A stretch of 64,000 bases of DNA from an uncultured Muribaculaceae bacterium (GCA_910586895.1 CAJUIW010000009.1:33096-97095); one strand, 5' to 3'; counted from the first letter of the stretch, positions 44,192 to 54,116 are shown. Translations and numbers: made by a program. Notes: generated from the letters alone by a model not told the origin.

Positions 44192-45877
44192 ATGAAGAAA
44201 ACCCTTTGCTATTCACTTGCTTTAGGCGGTGCATTGGTATTATCGGGCTGTAACGGCAAAATGAACCAGTTCAAGGCCGATTACTTCACCACCAATCCCA
44301 ATCCGCTTGAAGTGTCAGGCGAACTCGTTCCCGCAACAGTAACCGGTAACATCCCCGCCAAGTTCTTCAAGAAGAACGCTGAAGTAACAGTAGTGCCCGT
44401 GCTCGTTTACAACGGACAGGAAGCTCAGTCAGCTCCCGTGACTTTCCAGGGCGAAAAAGTACGTGGCAACAACCCCACCATCAGTGTTGACGGCGGCACA
44501 ATGACAATCCCCGTAAGCTACGTTTATCAGCCTGAAATGATAAAGAGCGAGCTTTACCTGTCATTCAACGTTCAGCAGGGCAACAAACAGTATGTTCTTC
44601 CCCGCGTGAAAGTAGCTGACGGCGTGATAGCAACTGCCGCTCTTGCCGATGTAGGCAACGTGCCCCCAGCACTCACTCCCGATGCTTTCCAGCGCATCAT
44701 CAACGAAAAATATACCGCTGACATCCGCTTCCTTATCAACCAGGCTAATGTACGCGAAGGCGAGCTCAAGTCAGACGGCATGGTATCATTCAACGAACAG
44801 CTCCGCAATGCCGCCGGCGACACAACCCGCGTGATCGAGGAACTGAACATCTCTTCATACGCTTCACCCGAAGGTGCTCTTGACTTCAACACCCGTCTGG
44901 CTGAAAACCGTGAGAAGAACACCAAGACTTACCTCGAAGGTCAGCTGAAGAAAGATAAGATTGCCGAGTTCGGCGAACTTACCGCTCAGTTCACCCCCGA
45001 AGACTGGGAAGGCTTCCAGGAACTCGTTTCTAACAGCAATATCCAGGACAAGGAACTTATCCTCAGCGTACTGTCAATGTACAAGGATCCCGAACAGCGT
45101 GAGAAGGAGATCCGCAACCTTTCATCTGTATTCGAAGTACTTGCTGACGAAATCCTGCCCCAGCTCCGTCGTTCACGTCTGACTGCCTCAGTCAACGTTA
45201 TCGGCAAGAGCGATGCTGAAATCAACCAGTACATCAACAGCAATCCTTCAGCTCTCAACGTAGAAGAAATGCTCTATGCAGCAACTCTTACTGACGACGA
45301 AAACCGCAAGGCTGCTATCTACCAGCAGGTAATCAAATACTTCCCGAACGACTACCGCGGCTACAACAACCTCGGTATGAGCCAGTTCAAGAACAAGGAT
45401 TATCAGGCTGCCGCCGCTAACTTCAACAAGGCCGCCAACCTCGCTCCCCAGAGCCGCGAAGTGAAGATGAACCAGGGCCTCATAGCCATGGCTAACCGCG
45501 ACTACGCTACTGCCAACCGTCTGTTCGGCAACGCCGCCGGTCTGTCAGAACTCAATGACGCACGCGGTCTGTACCTGCTCAAGAGCGGTAACACTGCCGA
45601 TGCAGCCAAGGCTTTCGCAGGCAGCAAGACTAACAACGCCGCCCTCGCTCAGCTCCTCAACAAGGACTACAGCGCAGCTCAGCGTACTCTCTCAGCTATC
45701 GCTACTCCTGATGCCACAACTTACTACCTGAGCGCAGTTCTCGGTGCCCGCACCAACAACTCACAGATGGTAAGCGAAAACCTCCGCAAGGCTATCAACC
45801 TTGACCGCACTCTTGCTGCCAAGGCTCTGAACGACCTTGAATTCGCTAAATTCGACATCAGCAACATCGTTAAATAA
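44192..45877 (+). CDS. Lipoprotein with OmpA-like and TPR regions
   Basis: 561 residues. Lipobox LSGC with Cys20. A beta-rich region (about 25-160) precedes a degenerate OmpA-like peptidoglycan domain (LNISSYASPEGALDFNTRLAENR near 215-240) and C-terminal TPR-type helices (about 385-480, with YRGYNNLGMSQFKNKDYQAAAANFNKAANL). Codon use is strongly biased to frequent codons (AAC, GAA, CGC), so it is likely highly expressed. It may tether the outer membrane to the cell wall. Followed by a strong terminator and the PorE-like gene. Not a family I can name. Confidence 0.8.
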   Translation: MKKTLCYSLALGGALVLSGCNGKMNQFKADYFTTNPNPLEVSGELVPATVTGNIPAKFFKKNAEVTVVPVLVYNGQEAQSAPVTFQGEKVRGNNPTISVDGGTMTIPVSYVYQPEMIKSELYLSFNVQQGNKQYVLPRVKVADGVIATAALADVGNVPPALTPDAFQRIINEKYTADIRFLINQANVREGELKSDGMVSFNEQLRNAAGDTTRVIEELNISSYASPEGALDFNTRLAENREKNTKTYLEGQLKKDKIAEFGELTAQFTPEDWEGFQELVSNSNIQDKELILSVLSMYKDPEQREKEIRNLSSVFEVLADEILPQLRRSRLTASVNVIGKSDAEINQYINSNPSALNVEEMLYAATLTDDENRKAAIYQQVIKYFPNDYRGYNNLGMSQFKNKDYQAAAANFNKAANLAPQSREVKMNQGLIAMANRDYATANRLFGNAAGLSELNDARGLYLLKSGNTADAAKAFAGSKTNNAALAQLLNKDYSAAQRTLSAIATPDATTYYLSAVLGARTNNSQMVSENLRKAINLDRTLAAKALNDLEFAKFDISNIVK

Positions 45878-45897
45878 TATTTGCTGACGCAATACCA

Positions 45898-45935
45898 ATA
45901 CGGGCGCGCCATTTAGGCTGCGCCCGTATTTTTTT
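45898..45935 (+). terminator. Strong terminator
   Basis: ATACGGGCGC (45898-45907) pairs perfectly with GCGCCCGTAT (45920-45929), then a run of T to 45935. Confidence 0.9.
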
Positions 45936-45936
45936 G

Positions 45937-45944
45937 TACTTTTG
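45937..45944 (+). promoter_or_regulatory. -7 box of the PorE-like operon
   Basis: TACTTTTG followed by CAG, 37 bases before the ATG at 45982 and right behind the terminator. No clear -33. Confidence 0.5.
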
Positions 45945-45981
45945 CAGTAATATAGCTGATGGCACGCCGTTAATAACATAT

Positions 45982-47949
45982 ATGAAGCATTTCAAATACT
46001 ATATAATCTGCCTGTTAACAATATTGGCCGTTACAGGATGCCGCTCCGTCAAGCTTTCGACAGCCGATGAGCAGATGGCGCGTGGCGAATACTACGATGC
46101 CTCAAAGACGTATCGGAAAATATATAATAAACTGACCAAGAAGACAGAGCGCAGCAAACGCGGCGAGGTAGCCTTCAAAATGGGCGAGGCCCACCGCAAA
46201 CTGTCGCAGGCCGAAAGCGCCGCTTCAGCTTATCAGAATGCCATACGCTACGGCTATCCTGATTCCCTGGCACAGCTTTATCTTGCAAAAATGCTTCATG
46301 CCGCGGGTAAGTATCCTCAGGCTATAAGGGCCTATGAAGAGTATCTGATGCGGGAACCCAATTCAGTTCAGGCCCAGAAAGGACTGGAAGGGGCAATGGC
46401 TGCCGACAGGATGAAGAAAAATCCGACACGCTATGTTGTTAAGTCGCCAAAACTATTCAACTCCCGCCGCTCTGACTTCGCCCCGGCTCTTGTAAACGGC
46501 GAACTGTATATCACCACCACGAATGAAAAAGTAAAAGGTGAGAACAGAAGCGAAATCACCGGCATGAAGAAGAGCGACATATGGGTAGCCCGCAAGAACG
46601 AGCGCGGACAGTGGCTGGCACCGGAGCCTGTGGAGGGTGAGCTGAACACAGATATGGATGAAGGTATCGTATCATTCAGTCCCGACGGCGCCACAATGTA
46701 TCTCACCAAAGCCCGCAGAGCGCCTAATTACAGTACCGGAGTTGAGCTATATACCTCCAAACGCTCAGACGCCCAGTGGAGCGCACCTGTGAAATATGAT
46801 ATAAGCGGCGATACTATATCAAGCTACGGGCACCCCTCGGTGAGTCCATCAGGAAAATATCTTTACTTCACAAGCGATATGCCTGGCATGGGTGGAAAAG
46901 ATATATGGCGCGTAGAGATTGACGAACGTGCCGGTTCGCTTATCAATCTCGGACCTGAGATAAACACCCCGGGCGACGAGGTATTTCCTTACGCTCTTAC
47001 CGACAGCATCCTTATATTTTCCAGCGACGGACACCCCGGGATGGGCGGACTCGACCTGTTCAAGGCTACACTTCAGCCTGAAGGCAACTGGGTTGTGGTA
47101 AACATGGGAGTGCCGCTGAACTCCAACGGCGATGACTTCGGCATAACATTCAACCGCGAATCGGATCATCCGGAGGGCTACTTTTCATCCAACCGTGGCG
47201 ACCGACGGGGATATGACCACATTTTTTCATTCGAGCTACCGAATCTGAAAGTCAACATCAACGGATGGGTAACCGACGTCGACGAGGAACCGATAAGCGG
47301 CGCCGTGATCCGAATAGTAGGTAATGACGGCTCTATCCAGAAGACAGCATCACGTGCCGACGGCACATTCTCCTTCCCCCTGCAGCCCGGAGTAAGCTAC
47401 ACCATGCTTGCCGGCGCACGCGGCTACCTCAACGGCAAGCAGGAATTCACGGCCGATACCGCGGCTGTCGATGCGGAATATGAAGTGGATTTCGTTCTGG
47501 CATCTCTGTCAAAGCCCAATATAGTGGAAAATATCTTCTATGACTTTGACCGGGCTACACTCCGTCCGGAATCGAAAGAAGCTCTTGACGGACTGGTGAC
47601 AATGATGCGTGATAATCCGGGGCTTACCATTGAGATGGCCTCGCACACTGACCGCGTTGGCACGGAAGAGTATAATATCGACCTGAGCAACCGCAGAGCC
47701 AAGGCGGTGGTTGACTATCTTATTGAAGCCGGAGTGGCTCCGGAACGTCTGCAATACCACGGATACGGAAAGTCGCGTCCGAAGACGGTGACAAAACGTG
47801 TGGCACGCCTTTATCCGCAGTTCCAGGAGGGGGATATACTCACCGAGGATTTTGTCAACGGCCTGTCTGAAGAGGACCGCGCCGTAGCCGACCAGATAAA
47901 CCGCCGCACTGAGTTCAGTGTGCTTTCTGTGGATTATAACCTTTACTGA
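45982..47949 (+). CDS. PorE-like OmpA lipoprotein (TPR, PD40 propeller, CRD, OmpA)
   Basis: 655 residues from the ATG at 45982, which starts a signal peptide with lipobox VTGC (Cys20). Order of parts: TPR (about 30-135, YYDASKTYRKIYNKL), PD40/WD40-like propeller (about 155-410, SPSGKYLYFTSDMPGMGGKDIW), carboxypeptidase-type regulatory domain (about 425-505, INGWVTDVDEEPISGAVIRI) and an OmpA peptidoglycan-binding end (about 515-640, FYDFDRATLRPESKEALD, ASHTDRVGTEEYN, LSNRRAKAVVDYL). That order is the one described for PorE, a type IX secretion lipoprotein, though similar OmpA proteins exist. Ends in a one-base overlap with the GSCFA gene. Confidence 0.85.
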   Translation: MKHFKYYIICLLTILAVTGCRSVKLSTADEQMARGEYYDASKTYRKIYNKLTKKTERSKRGEVAFKMGEAHRKLSQAESAASAYQNAIRYGYPDSLAQLYLAKMLHAAGKYPQAIRAYEEYLMREPNSVQAQKGLEGAMAADRMKKNPTRYVVKSPKLFNSRRSDFAPALVNGELYITTTNEKVKGENRSEITGMKKSDIWVARKNERGQWLAPEPVEGELNTDMDEGIVSFSPDGATMYLTKARRAPNYSTGVELYTSKRSDAQWSAPVKYDISGDTISSYGHPSVSPSGKYLYFTSDMPGMGGKDIWRVEIDERAGSLINLGPEINTPGDEVFPYALTDSILIFSSDGHPGMGGLDLFKATLQPEGNWVVVNMGVPLNSNGDDFGITFNRESDHPEGYFSSNRGDRRGYDHIFSFELPNLKVNINGWVTDVDEEPISGAVIRIVGNDGSIQKTASRADGTFSFPLQPGVSYTMLAGARGYLNGKQEFTADTAAVDAEYEVDFVLASLSKPNIVENIFYDFDRATLRPESKEALDGLVTMMRDNPGLTIEMASHTDRVGTEEYNIDLSNRRAKAVVDYLIEAGVAPERLQYHGYGKSRPKTVTKRVARLYPQFQEGDILTEDFVNGLSEEDRAVADQINRRTEFSVLSVDYNLY

Positions 47950-48914
47950 TGAAATTCCGGACCGAAATATCGCCACTTCCTCGCAAAGGACTGATTGACC
48001 ATTCGACACCGATGGTCCTTATAGGGTCATGCTTCACAACGGAGGTGGGCAGCCGGCTTAAGAGCGGGCTGTTTGATGTCACGATCAATCCATTCGGCCC
48101 GCTGTACAATCCGGCAAGCATAGCCAATAATATTGAACGGGCAGCCGCCATGCACACTTTTGATACGCAGGATATAGTGGAGCAAGGCGGAGCGTATCAC
48201 ACCTTTGCCGGACATTCATCAGTTTCGGCTACAGATATAGAGGAAACTCTGAGGCGCCACAATGAAGCCCTGAAAGCACTCAATGCAGGGATTAGAAATG
48301 CCGGATGGCTTATCATGACTCTCGGCTCAGCATGGGTGTTCCGATTAAAGACTGACCGCACTATAGTGGCCAATTGCCATAAACTCCCCGCTACAATGTT
48401 CTGCCGCGAGCGGCTTAGTGTGGATGAATGCACAGCATATCTGCAGCGCGCCATCAATGCTGCCCGAAGCATAAATCCCGCAATAAAGATAATGCTCACC
48501 GTGAGCCCCATAAGGCATGGTCCCGACGGACTACATGGCAATCAGATAAGCAAAGCCTCTCTGCTACTGGCATGCGAGGCTATTGAAGAGGCTGTTTACT
48601 TCCCCTCGTATGAAATACTTATGGATGATTTGCGTGACTACAGGTTCTATGCGGCTGACATGCGGCACCCGTCGGACACAGCGGTCGACTATGTCTACAG
48701 CCTGTTTGAGGCATCGTTCTTCAAAGATGAAACAATAGCCATGGCTCGTGAGGCGCGTGACCTTACAAAACGTTTTTCTCACAGAATAATGTCAGATAAT
48801 ATAGATGAGATAGACGCGTTAAACAGACGCAACGAAGAAGCAGCCCGCCGGCTCGCCGAACGCTATCCCATACTTAAGAATATAATACAAAAAGAATTAT
48901 GTCACTCAATTTAA
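47949..48914 (+). CDS. GSCFA-domain protein
   Basis: 321 residues. LIGSCFTTEVGSRLK near residue 25 is the GSCFA signature; LIMTLGSAWVFR, MLTVSPIRHGPDGLHGNQISKA and FYAADMRHPSDTAVDYVYS, with a catalytic-type Asp-x-x-His, are those of an SGNH-like hydrolase fold. Likely an esterase acting on an envelope glycan; no signal peptide. Overlaps the OmpA gene by one base (TGATG) and its end overlaps murF-alr by 16 bases. Confidence 0.88.
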   Translation: MKFRTEISPLPRKGLIDHSTPMVLIGSCFTTEVGSRLKSGLFDVTINPFGPLYNPASIANNIERAAAMHTFDTQDIVEQGGAYHTFAGHSSVSATDIEETLRRHNEALKALNAGIRNAGWLIMTLGSAWVFRLKTDRTIVANCHKLPATMFCRERLSVDECTAYLQRAINAARSINPAIKIMLTVSPIRHGPDGLHGNQISKASLLLACEAIEEAVYFPSYEILMDDLRDYRFYAADMRHPSDTAVDYVYSLFEASFFKDETIAMAREARDLTKRFSHRIMSDNIDEIDALNRRNEEAARRLAERYPILKNIIQKELCHSI

Positions 48915-51373
48915 GCGAAATAGCTTCGGCACTGAAGCTACCGGTTGCGGCCGGACACGACCGCGAAATTAGTGTGCTGCTCACTGACAGCCGCTCGTTG
49001 ACATTCCCTGAGCAATCAATGTTCTTCGCACTCAGCACAGCTACCGGCGACGGGCACAACTATATATCTGAACTTTACGGACGTGGCGTACGTGCGTTCT
49101 GTGTACGCCATATACCCGAGCATGCGCCGCAGTCAATGCCCGAGGCATCCTTTCTGAAGGTCGACAATGTAGGCAACGCCCTACAGACGATAGCCACTTA
49201 CAACCGAATGAAATATGACATTCCGGTGATAGGCATAACAGGGAGCCGTGGGAAAACAACAGTAAAGGAATGGTTGTACCAACTTCTGTCGGAACGATAT
49301 CAGATAGTACGCAGCCCCCGCAGCTTCAACTCCCAGATCGGGGTGCCTCTGTCAGTATGGGAAATGGATGCCGATACCGAGCTCGCCATATTTGAAGCCG
49401 GAATATCACGCCCTGATGAAATGGACGTGCTCAGCTCAATAATACGTCCGCGCATAGGCATCATAACCAATATAGGCCAGGAACACTCCGAAGGATTCCG
49501 TTCAATCACGGAAAAGGCTGAAGAGAAAGCGGCTCTTGTACGTGGATGCGAATATGTGATATACAACGGCGACAGCAATGTGATACGTCACGCCGTAGAA
49601 TCAATCGGATTCTCCGGAACTGAGATAGCATGGTCAACAGAAGACAATGCCGCCCCCCTCTTCATTTCGTCAATAATACGAGACCGCGAGTCAACCACAA
49701 TAGTATATTCATATCTGCAGATCGAGCATACCGTATCGATACCGTTTACCTCTGAAAGCGATATTCAGAATGCCATCCATTGTCTGGCACTGATGCTGGT
49801 ACTCAATATCCCCGCCAAAGAGATTGCCGAACGGATGTGGCGCCTTACTCCGGTAGGCACCCGTCTGGAAGTGACGGAAGGGATAAACGACTGCATGATA
49901 ATACATGACTCCTATACCTCCGACCTCCACTCTCTGGCTCCGGCTCTTGACTTCATGAGCCGCCGTAGCACAGCCTCACGGACTTCCACGATAATACTGA
50001 GCGATGTGATGCACGAGAGTCTGCCGGGCAACCGACTGTACCGTGAGGTTGCGCAACTGCTGCGGAATAAGAATATAACACGCATCATAGGTATCGGTGA
50101 GGATATAAGCCGCCACAGCCGCTTCTTCCCTGCCGAGTCAATGTTCTACAGCTCAACGGCGGAATTCCTGAGCGCAGTGTCGCCGGGCGATTTTGACCAT
50201 GAGCTGATTCTTATCAAAGGTGCCGCATCATTCCGCTTCGAGCTGATAGCCGAAATGCTTGAGGCCCGCCAGCACGAAACAGTGCTTGAGGTCAATCTTG
50301 ACTCCGTAGTGCACAACTTCAACTTCTGCCGCTCGTTTCTCAAGCCTACCACCGGAGTGGTATGCATGGTGAAAGCTTCCGGATATGGTGCCGGCGCACA
50401 TGAACTGGCAAAGACTCTTCAGAGCCAAGGTGCGGCATATCTTGCCGTAGCTGTGGCTGACGAAGGAGTGGATCTGCGCAAGGCCGGAATAACAATGCCT
50501 ATAATGGTCATGAACCCGCGTGTGGTAAACTACCATACACTGTTTGCATTCAACCTCGAACCGGAGATCTACACCTTTGAGGTGCTCCACCAGATAATAC
50601 GCGAGGCCGAGAAGTATGGCGTGGAGAACTTCCCGGTACACATAAAGCTTGATACCGGCATGCATCGTCTGGGATTCGTGGAAGAGGAGCTGCCGGAACT
50701 GATTGATGTACTGCGCCGTCAGAAGGCCGTACGTCCAAGCTCCGTTTTCTCTCACCTTGCTGCGGCTGACTGTCCGGACATGGATGACTACACTGCCTAT
50801 CAATTCGAATACTTCCAGCGCTGCTCCGACAAACTGCAGAGCGCATTCAACTTCCATATACAACGACATATCCTCAACTCCACGGGCATAACCCGCTTCC
50901 CGGAGCACCAATATGATCTTGTACGACTCGGGATATGCCTCTACGGTATTCCTACGATGACTGACGGTTCACAGGATGGGCTGAAGCCCGTGTCGGCTCT
51001 CTACACTACCGTGATATCGATACGCGAATGGGAAGCCGGTACTACCATAGGCTACAGCCGCAGAGGTGTGCTGAAACGCCACTCACGGATTGCGACCATA
51101 CCGGTAGGGTATGCCGACGGTATCGACCGCCACCTTGGCAACGGACATATGCATGTGTGGATCGGGGGGAAGCCTTGCCCCACTGTTGGCAACGTATGTA
51201 TGGATATAATGATGGTGGATGTCACGGACACCGATTGCTCCGTAGGCGACCGCGTGGAACTGTTCGGCCCAAATGTCCCTGTAGCCGACATAGCCGAAAC
51301 ACTTGACACAATACCTTACGAGGTACTGACATCCGTTTCAGGCCGAGTGAAGCGCATCTACTACCGCGAATAA
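48899..51373 (+). CDS. murF-alr: MurF-alanine racemase fusion
   Basis: 824 residues joining two peptidoglycan steps, a fusion normal in Bacteroidota. The N-terminal MurF part (about 1-455) has the Mur-ligase ATP loop GITGSRGKTTVKEW (~115-128) and would add D-Ala-D-Ala to the UDP-MurNAc-tripeptide. The C-terminal racemase (about 460-824) has the PLP lysine Lys492 in CMVKASGYGAG, and IATIPVGYADGIDR and GNVCMDIMMVDVT near the end, making the D-alanine. Thus the product of one half feeds the pathway of the other. Overlaps the GSCFA gene by 16 bases. Confidence 0.94.
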   Translation: MSLNLSEIASALKLPVAAGHDREISVLLTDSRSLTFPEQSMFFALSTATGDGHNYISELYGRGVRAFCVRHIPEHAPQSMPEASFLKVDNVGNALQTIATYNRMKYDIPVIGITGSRGKTTVKEWLYQLLSERYQIVRSPRSFNSQIGVPLSVWEMDADTELAIFEAGISRPDEMDVLSSIIRPRIGIITNIGQEHSEGFRSITEKAEEKAALVRGCEYVIYNGDSNVIRHAVESIGFSGTEIAWSTEDNAAPLFISSIIRDRESTTIVYSYLQIEHTVSIPFTSESDIQNAIHCLALMLVLNIPAKEIAERMWRLTPVGTRLEVTEGINDCMIIHDSYTSDLHSLAPALDFMSRRSTASRTSTIILSDVMHESLPGNRLYREVAQLLRNKNITRIIGIGEDISRHSRFFPAESMFYSSTAEFLSAVSPGDFDHELILIKGAASFRFELIAEMLEARQHETVLEVNLDSVVHNFNFCRSFLKPTTGVVCMVKASGYGAGAHELAKTLQSQGAAYLAVAVADEGVDLRKAGITMPIMVMNPRVVNYHTLFAFNLEPEIYTFEVLHQIIREAEKYGVENFPVHIKLDTGMHRLGFVEEELPELIDVLRRQKAVRPSSVFSHLAAADCPDMDDYTAYQFEYFQRCSDKLQSAFNFHIQRHILNSTGITRFPEHQYDLVRLGICLYGIPTMTDGSQDGLKPVSALYTTVISIREWEAGTTIGYSRRGVLKRHSRIATIPVGYADGIDRHLGNGHMHVWIGGKPCPTVGNVCMDIMMVDVTDTDCSVGDRVELFGPNVPVADIAETLDTIPYEVLTSVSGRVKRIYYRE

Positions 51374-51394
51374 GTGTATGACATTAGTAAATAA

Positions 51395-51430
51395 AAGCGC
51401 GGCACTGGACTTAAATCCGGTGCCGCGCTT
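51395..51430. terminator. Bidirectional terminator between murF-alr and the DUF4293 gene
   Basis: AAGCGCGGCAC (51395-51405) pairs perfectly with GTGCCGCGCTT (51420-51430); a T-rich end on the minus side (TTTTAT) favours the DUF4293 gene. Confidence 0.8.
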
Positions 51431-51448
51431 ATAGTTTCTGAAAATCAA

Positions 51449-51904
51449 TCAACTGTGGAAGCGATCGTAGGAACGGAGGAGCTTCTGGTCAGCTACAATC
51501 CCACGGTAGGCATAGATCTGCGCCACAATCATGGCTATCAGAATCAAGCCACCACCGCCCCATATGGTACGGGTAGACACGGCTGAATCAGTGTCGACAG
51601 CTCCGGCTGACAGGATGTAGATCACCACACCGGCGGCAGCAGCTGTAGCAAGCGCGGAAAGAACTACAAAAAGCTTCTGAGGAGCAGGCTTCTTAAACAT
51701 AAATATAGCCACAACCATAAGCAGCAGAGCCACTGAAACAGGGACTATAAGCCCAATGAAATCAATGGCCTTGAGAGGGCTGACTACTGACTGCATAGTA
51801 GCTCCGTCAACCAAAGACTCATAGCCGAAAGGAACGAAGTAAAACACTACGCCAAGCACTATAGCAATGACGAGTAACAAAGTCTGTAAACGTTGGATAA
51901 CCAT
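51449..51904 (-). CDS. DUF4293 membrane protein
   Basis: 151 residues with four membrane helices: about 5-25, 47-68, 78-100 and 118-137. The opening MVIQRLQTLLLVIAIVLGVV fits DUF4293, a Bacteroidota family of unknown role. The short cytosolic end is RGIVADQKLLRSYDRFHS. Divergent from surE. I have no functional clue. Confidence 0.8.
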   Translation of the reverse strand: MVIQRLQTLLLVIAIVLGVVFYFVPFGYESLVDGATMQSVVSPLKAIDFIGLIVPVSVALLLMVVAIFMFKKPAPQKLFVVLSALATAAAAGVVIYILSAGAVDTDSAVSTRTIWGGGGLILIAMIVAQIYAYRGIVADQKLLRSYDRFHS

Positions 51905-51947
51905 ATATACTTGAATTTAGAATTATATACTTTATGAATTACAAATA

Positions 51948-51955
51948 CAAAGATA
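51948..51955 (-). promoter_or_regulatory. -7 box of the DUF4293 gene
   Basis: TATCTTTG on the minus strand, 43 bases before the ATG; the -33 position is not matched. Confidence 0.5.
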
Positions 51956-51979
51956 CAACAATAAATATGCCATAATGGG

Positions 51980-51997
51980 TATTTTTGTGTAAATTTG
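51980..51997 (+). promoter_or_regulatory. Two overlapping -7 boxes of surE
   Basis: TATTTTTG (51980-51987) and TAAATTTG (51990-51997) both match TAnnTTTG, so two start sites are possible, 10 bases apart. Upstream boxes are weak. Confidence 0.5.
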
Positions 51998-52025
51998 TAA
52001 TTATTCATTTAACAAAGTATAACTT

Positions 52026-52778
52026 ATGGATAACAACCGACCTATCATACTGGTGAGCAACGACGACGGTATTACCGCTCCGGGGCTCCGCCATCTTATA
52101 AAATGCGTAAGCCGCTATGGAAAAGTAATTGCTGTAGCTCCGGACGCACCACGCTCCGGACAGTCATCGGCAATAACTGTCGAGAGCCCGCTGAAAGTGA
52201 CCCGCCATGATGACTACGAGGGTGCTGAGATGTACTCCGTAAGCGGCACACCGGTGGATTGCATCAAACTGGCCATGCACGCCATAGTCCCACGAAAGCC
52301 GGATCTGATGGTATGCGGCATTAATCATGGTACAAATGCCGGCAACTGCGTGCTATACTCCGGCACAATGGGAGCCGTGATGGAAGCGTGCACCGTAGGC
52401 TTCTCTCTGCTTCATCATTCATGGAAAGCTGACTTCAGCGAATGCGGCCCGATAATCGATGCTATTTGCCAGCCTCTTCTTACAAAGCGGCTTCCTGACG
52501 GCGTTTGCCTGAATGTAAATATCCCTGCAAAATGCAAGCCCAAAGGCATCAAAGTGGTCAAGGCTGCACGCGGCCACTGGACCGAGGAGTACAAAGACTA
52601 CACTACTCCATCCGGAAAGCCGTTCTACTGGCTCACCGGCAAGTTTGTCAACAAGGAGCCGGACAATGATGCGACCGATATGTACTGGCTTGACCGTGAA
52701 TATGCCACTGTAGTGCCTGTCAGCATCGACCAGACTGCCACAGACAGCATAAACAGCCTGACTGAAATCCTGAAATAA
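52026..52778 (+). CDS. surE: 5'/3'-nucleotidase SurE
   Basis: Survival protein that dephosphorylates nucleoside 5'- and 3'-monophosphates. 250 residues. The metal site SNDDG has Asp13-Asp14 following Asn12; SGQSSAIT, SGTPVDCI and INHGTNAGNCVLYSGTMGA are the other SurE signatures. Stands alone with its own promoter and shares a terminator with fabF. Confidence 0.95.
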   Translation: MDNNRPIILVSNDDGITAPGLRHLIKCVSRYGKVIAVAPDAPRSGQSSAITVESPLKVTRHDDYEGAEMYSVSGTPVDCIKLAMHAIVPRKPDLMVCGINHGTNAGNCVLYSGTMGAVMEACTVGFSLLHHSWKADFSECGPIIDAICQPLLTKRLPDGVCLNVNIPAKCKPKGIKVVKAARGHWTEEYKDYTTPSGKPFYWLTGKFVNKEPDNDATDMYWLDREYATVVPVSIDQTATDSINSLTEILK

Positions 52779-52790
52779 AATTGACGCTCT

Positions 52791-52830
52791 AAAAAGATGG
52801 AGGGCACTATCCGCATGGATAGTGCCCTCC
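52791..52830 (-). terminator. Terminator of fabF, shared with surE
   Basis: Perfect 14-bp stem GGAGGGCACTATCC / GGATAGTGCCCTCC (52799-52812 / 52817-52830) with a four-base loop; on the minus strand TTTTT follows soon after. Confidence 0.88.
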
Positions 52831-52850
52831 GATGGTAATAGATAATATCT

Positions 52851-54116
52851 TTAATCCTCGTACTTCTTGACGATAACAGTAGCGTTATGACCACCGAAAC
52901 CGAACGCATTGCTAAGGGCAGCACGTACGGGACGGTGCTGAGCCTTGTTGAATGTGAAGTTGAGTGAATAGTCAATATTTTCATCCTCGTCATCATCAGC
53001 ATGGTTGATTGTGGGAGGAATGGTGTCTTCCTGCACAGCCTTGATGCTGAAGAGTGCTTCAAGAGCACCGGTAGCACCCAGAAGGTGGCCTGTCATTGAC
53101 TTGGTTGAGCTGATGTTGAGCTTATAAGCGTGTTCGCCGAAGAGCTCTACAATAGCTTTAACTTCCGATACGTCACCTACGGGAGTTGAAGTACCATGAA
53201 CATTGATGTAGTCAATATCCTCAGGCTTCATACCGGCATCCTCAAGAGCAGAAGTCATGGACAGCTTTGCGCCAAGTCCGTCAGGATGTGTTGCAGTGAG
53301 ATGATAAGCGTCGGCCGACATACCACCGCCAACTACCTCGGCATAGATCTTAGCACCACGGGCTTTAGCATGTTCAAGTTCCTCAAGGATAAGGATTGCA
53401 GCGCCTTCACCCATAACGAAACCGTCACGTGACTTACTGAAAGGACGTGAAGCTGTTTCGGGGCTGTCATTGCGTGTTGACAGAGCGTGCATTGAATTGA
53501 AACCACCTACACCAGCGGGGAATATAGCAGCTTCAGCTCCACCGGTTACAAAAGCGTCAGCTTTGCCAAGGCGAATATAGTTGAATGCATCGATAATGGC
53601 ATTATTTGATGAAGCACAAGCCGAAACCACACCGTAGTTAGGTCCGTGGTAACCATACTCCATAGATACGTGGCCTGAAGCGATGTCAGCAATCATCTTC
53701 GGGATGAAGAAAGGATTGTATTTCGGGCCATTCTCCTTATTGAGGGCATAGTAGCCGGCTTCTTCTTCGAATGTGTGCAGACCACCGATACCGGCGGCAA
53801 CAATTACACCGACGCGGTTGCGGTCAAGATTCTCAGCCTCCTCAATACCACTGTCAGCTACTGCCTGACGGGCTGCAACGAGCGCATACTGAGCATAGAG
53901 GTCGAGAGTACGGAGCTTCTTGCGGTCAATATGCTCGGCGGCATTGAAGTTCTTTACCTCACAGGCAAACTGAGTCTTGAACTTAGAAGCGTCGAAATGA
54001 GTGATAGGTCCGGCACCGCTTTTGCCAGCGACGGCAGCTTCCCATGTGGAAGCAACGTCATTACCAAGCGGGGTAAGAGCGCCAAGACCGGTCACTACTA
54101 CTCTTTTGAGTTCCAT
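52851..54116 (-). CDS. fabF: 3-oxoacyl-ACP synthase II
   Basis: Elongates fatty-acyl chains with malonyl-ACP. 421 residues from the ATG at 54116 (MELKRVVVTGLGALTPLG), the family's usual N-terminus. The catalytic Cys167 lies in VSACASSNN; the two histidines are in NVHGTSTPVGD and SMTGHLLGATG. It follows acpP, its substrate carrier, in the classical order, separated by a hairpin. Confidence 0.95.
   Translation of the reverse strand: MELKRVVVTGLGALTPLGNDVASTWEAAVAGKSGAGPITHFDASKFKTQFACEVKNFNAAEHIDRKKLRTLDLYAQYALVAARQAVADSGIEEAENLDRNRVGVIVAAGIGGLHTFEEEAGYYALNKENGPKYNPFFIPKMIADIASGHVSMEYGYHGPNYGVVSACASSNNAIIDAFNYIRLGKADAFVTGGAEAAIFPAGVGGFNSMHALSTRNDSPETASRPFSKSRDGFVMGEGAAILILEELEHAKARGAKIYAEVVGGGMSADAYHLTATHPDGLGAKLSMTSALEDAGMKPEDIDYINVHGTSTPVGDVSEVKAIVELFGEHAYKLNISSTKSMTGHLLGATGALEALFSIKAVQEDTIPPTINHADDDEDENIDYSLNFTFNKAQHRPVRAALSNAFGFGGHNATVIVKKYED

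Noticed and set aside
50228..50911. 227-codon minus-strand open frame
   Set aside because: Antisense to the racemase half of murF-alr; low-complexity residue use without motifs.
48899..51373. MurF-racemase fusion as a novel fusion
   Set aside because: This fusion is a known and common Bacteroidota arrangement.
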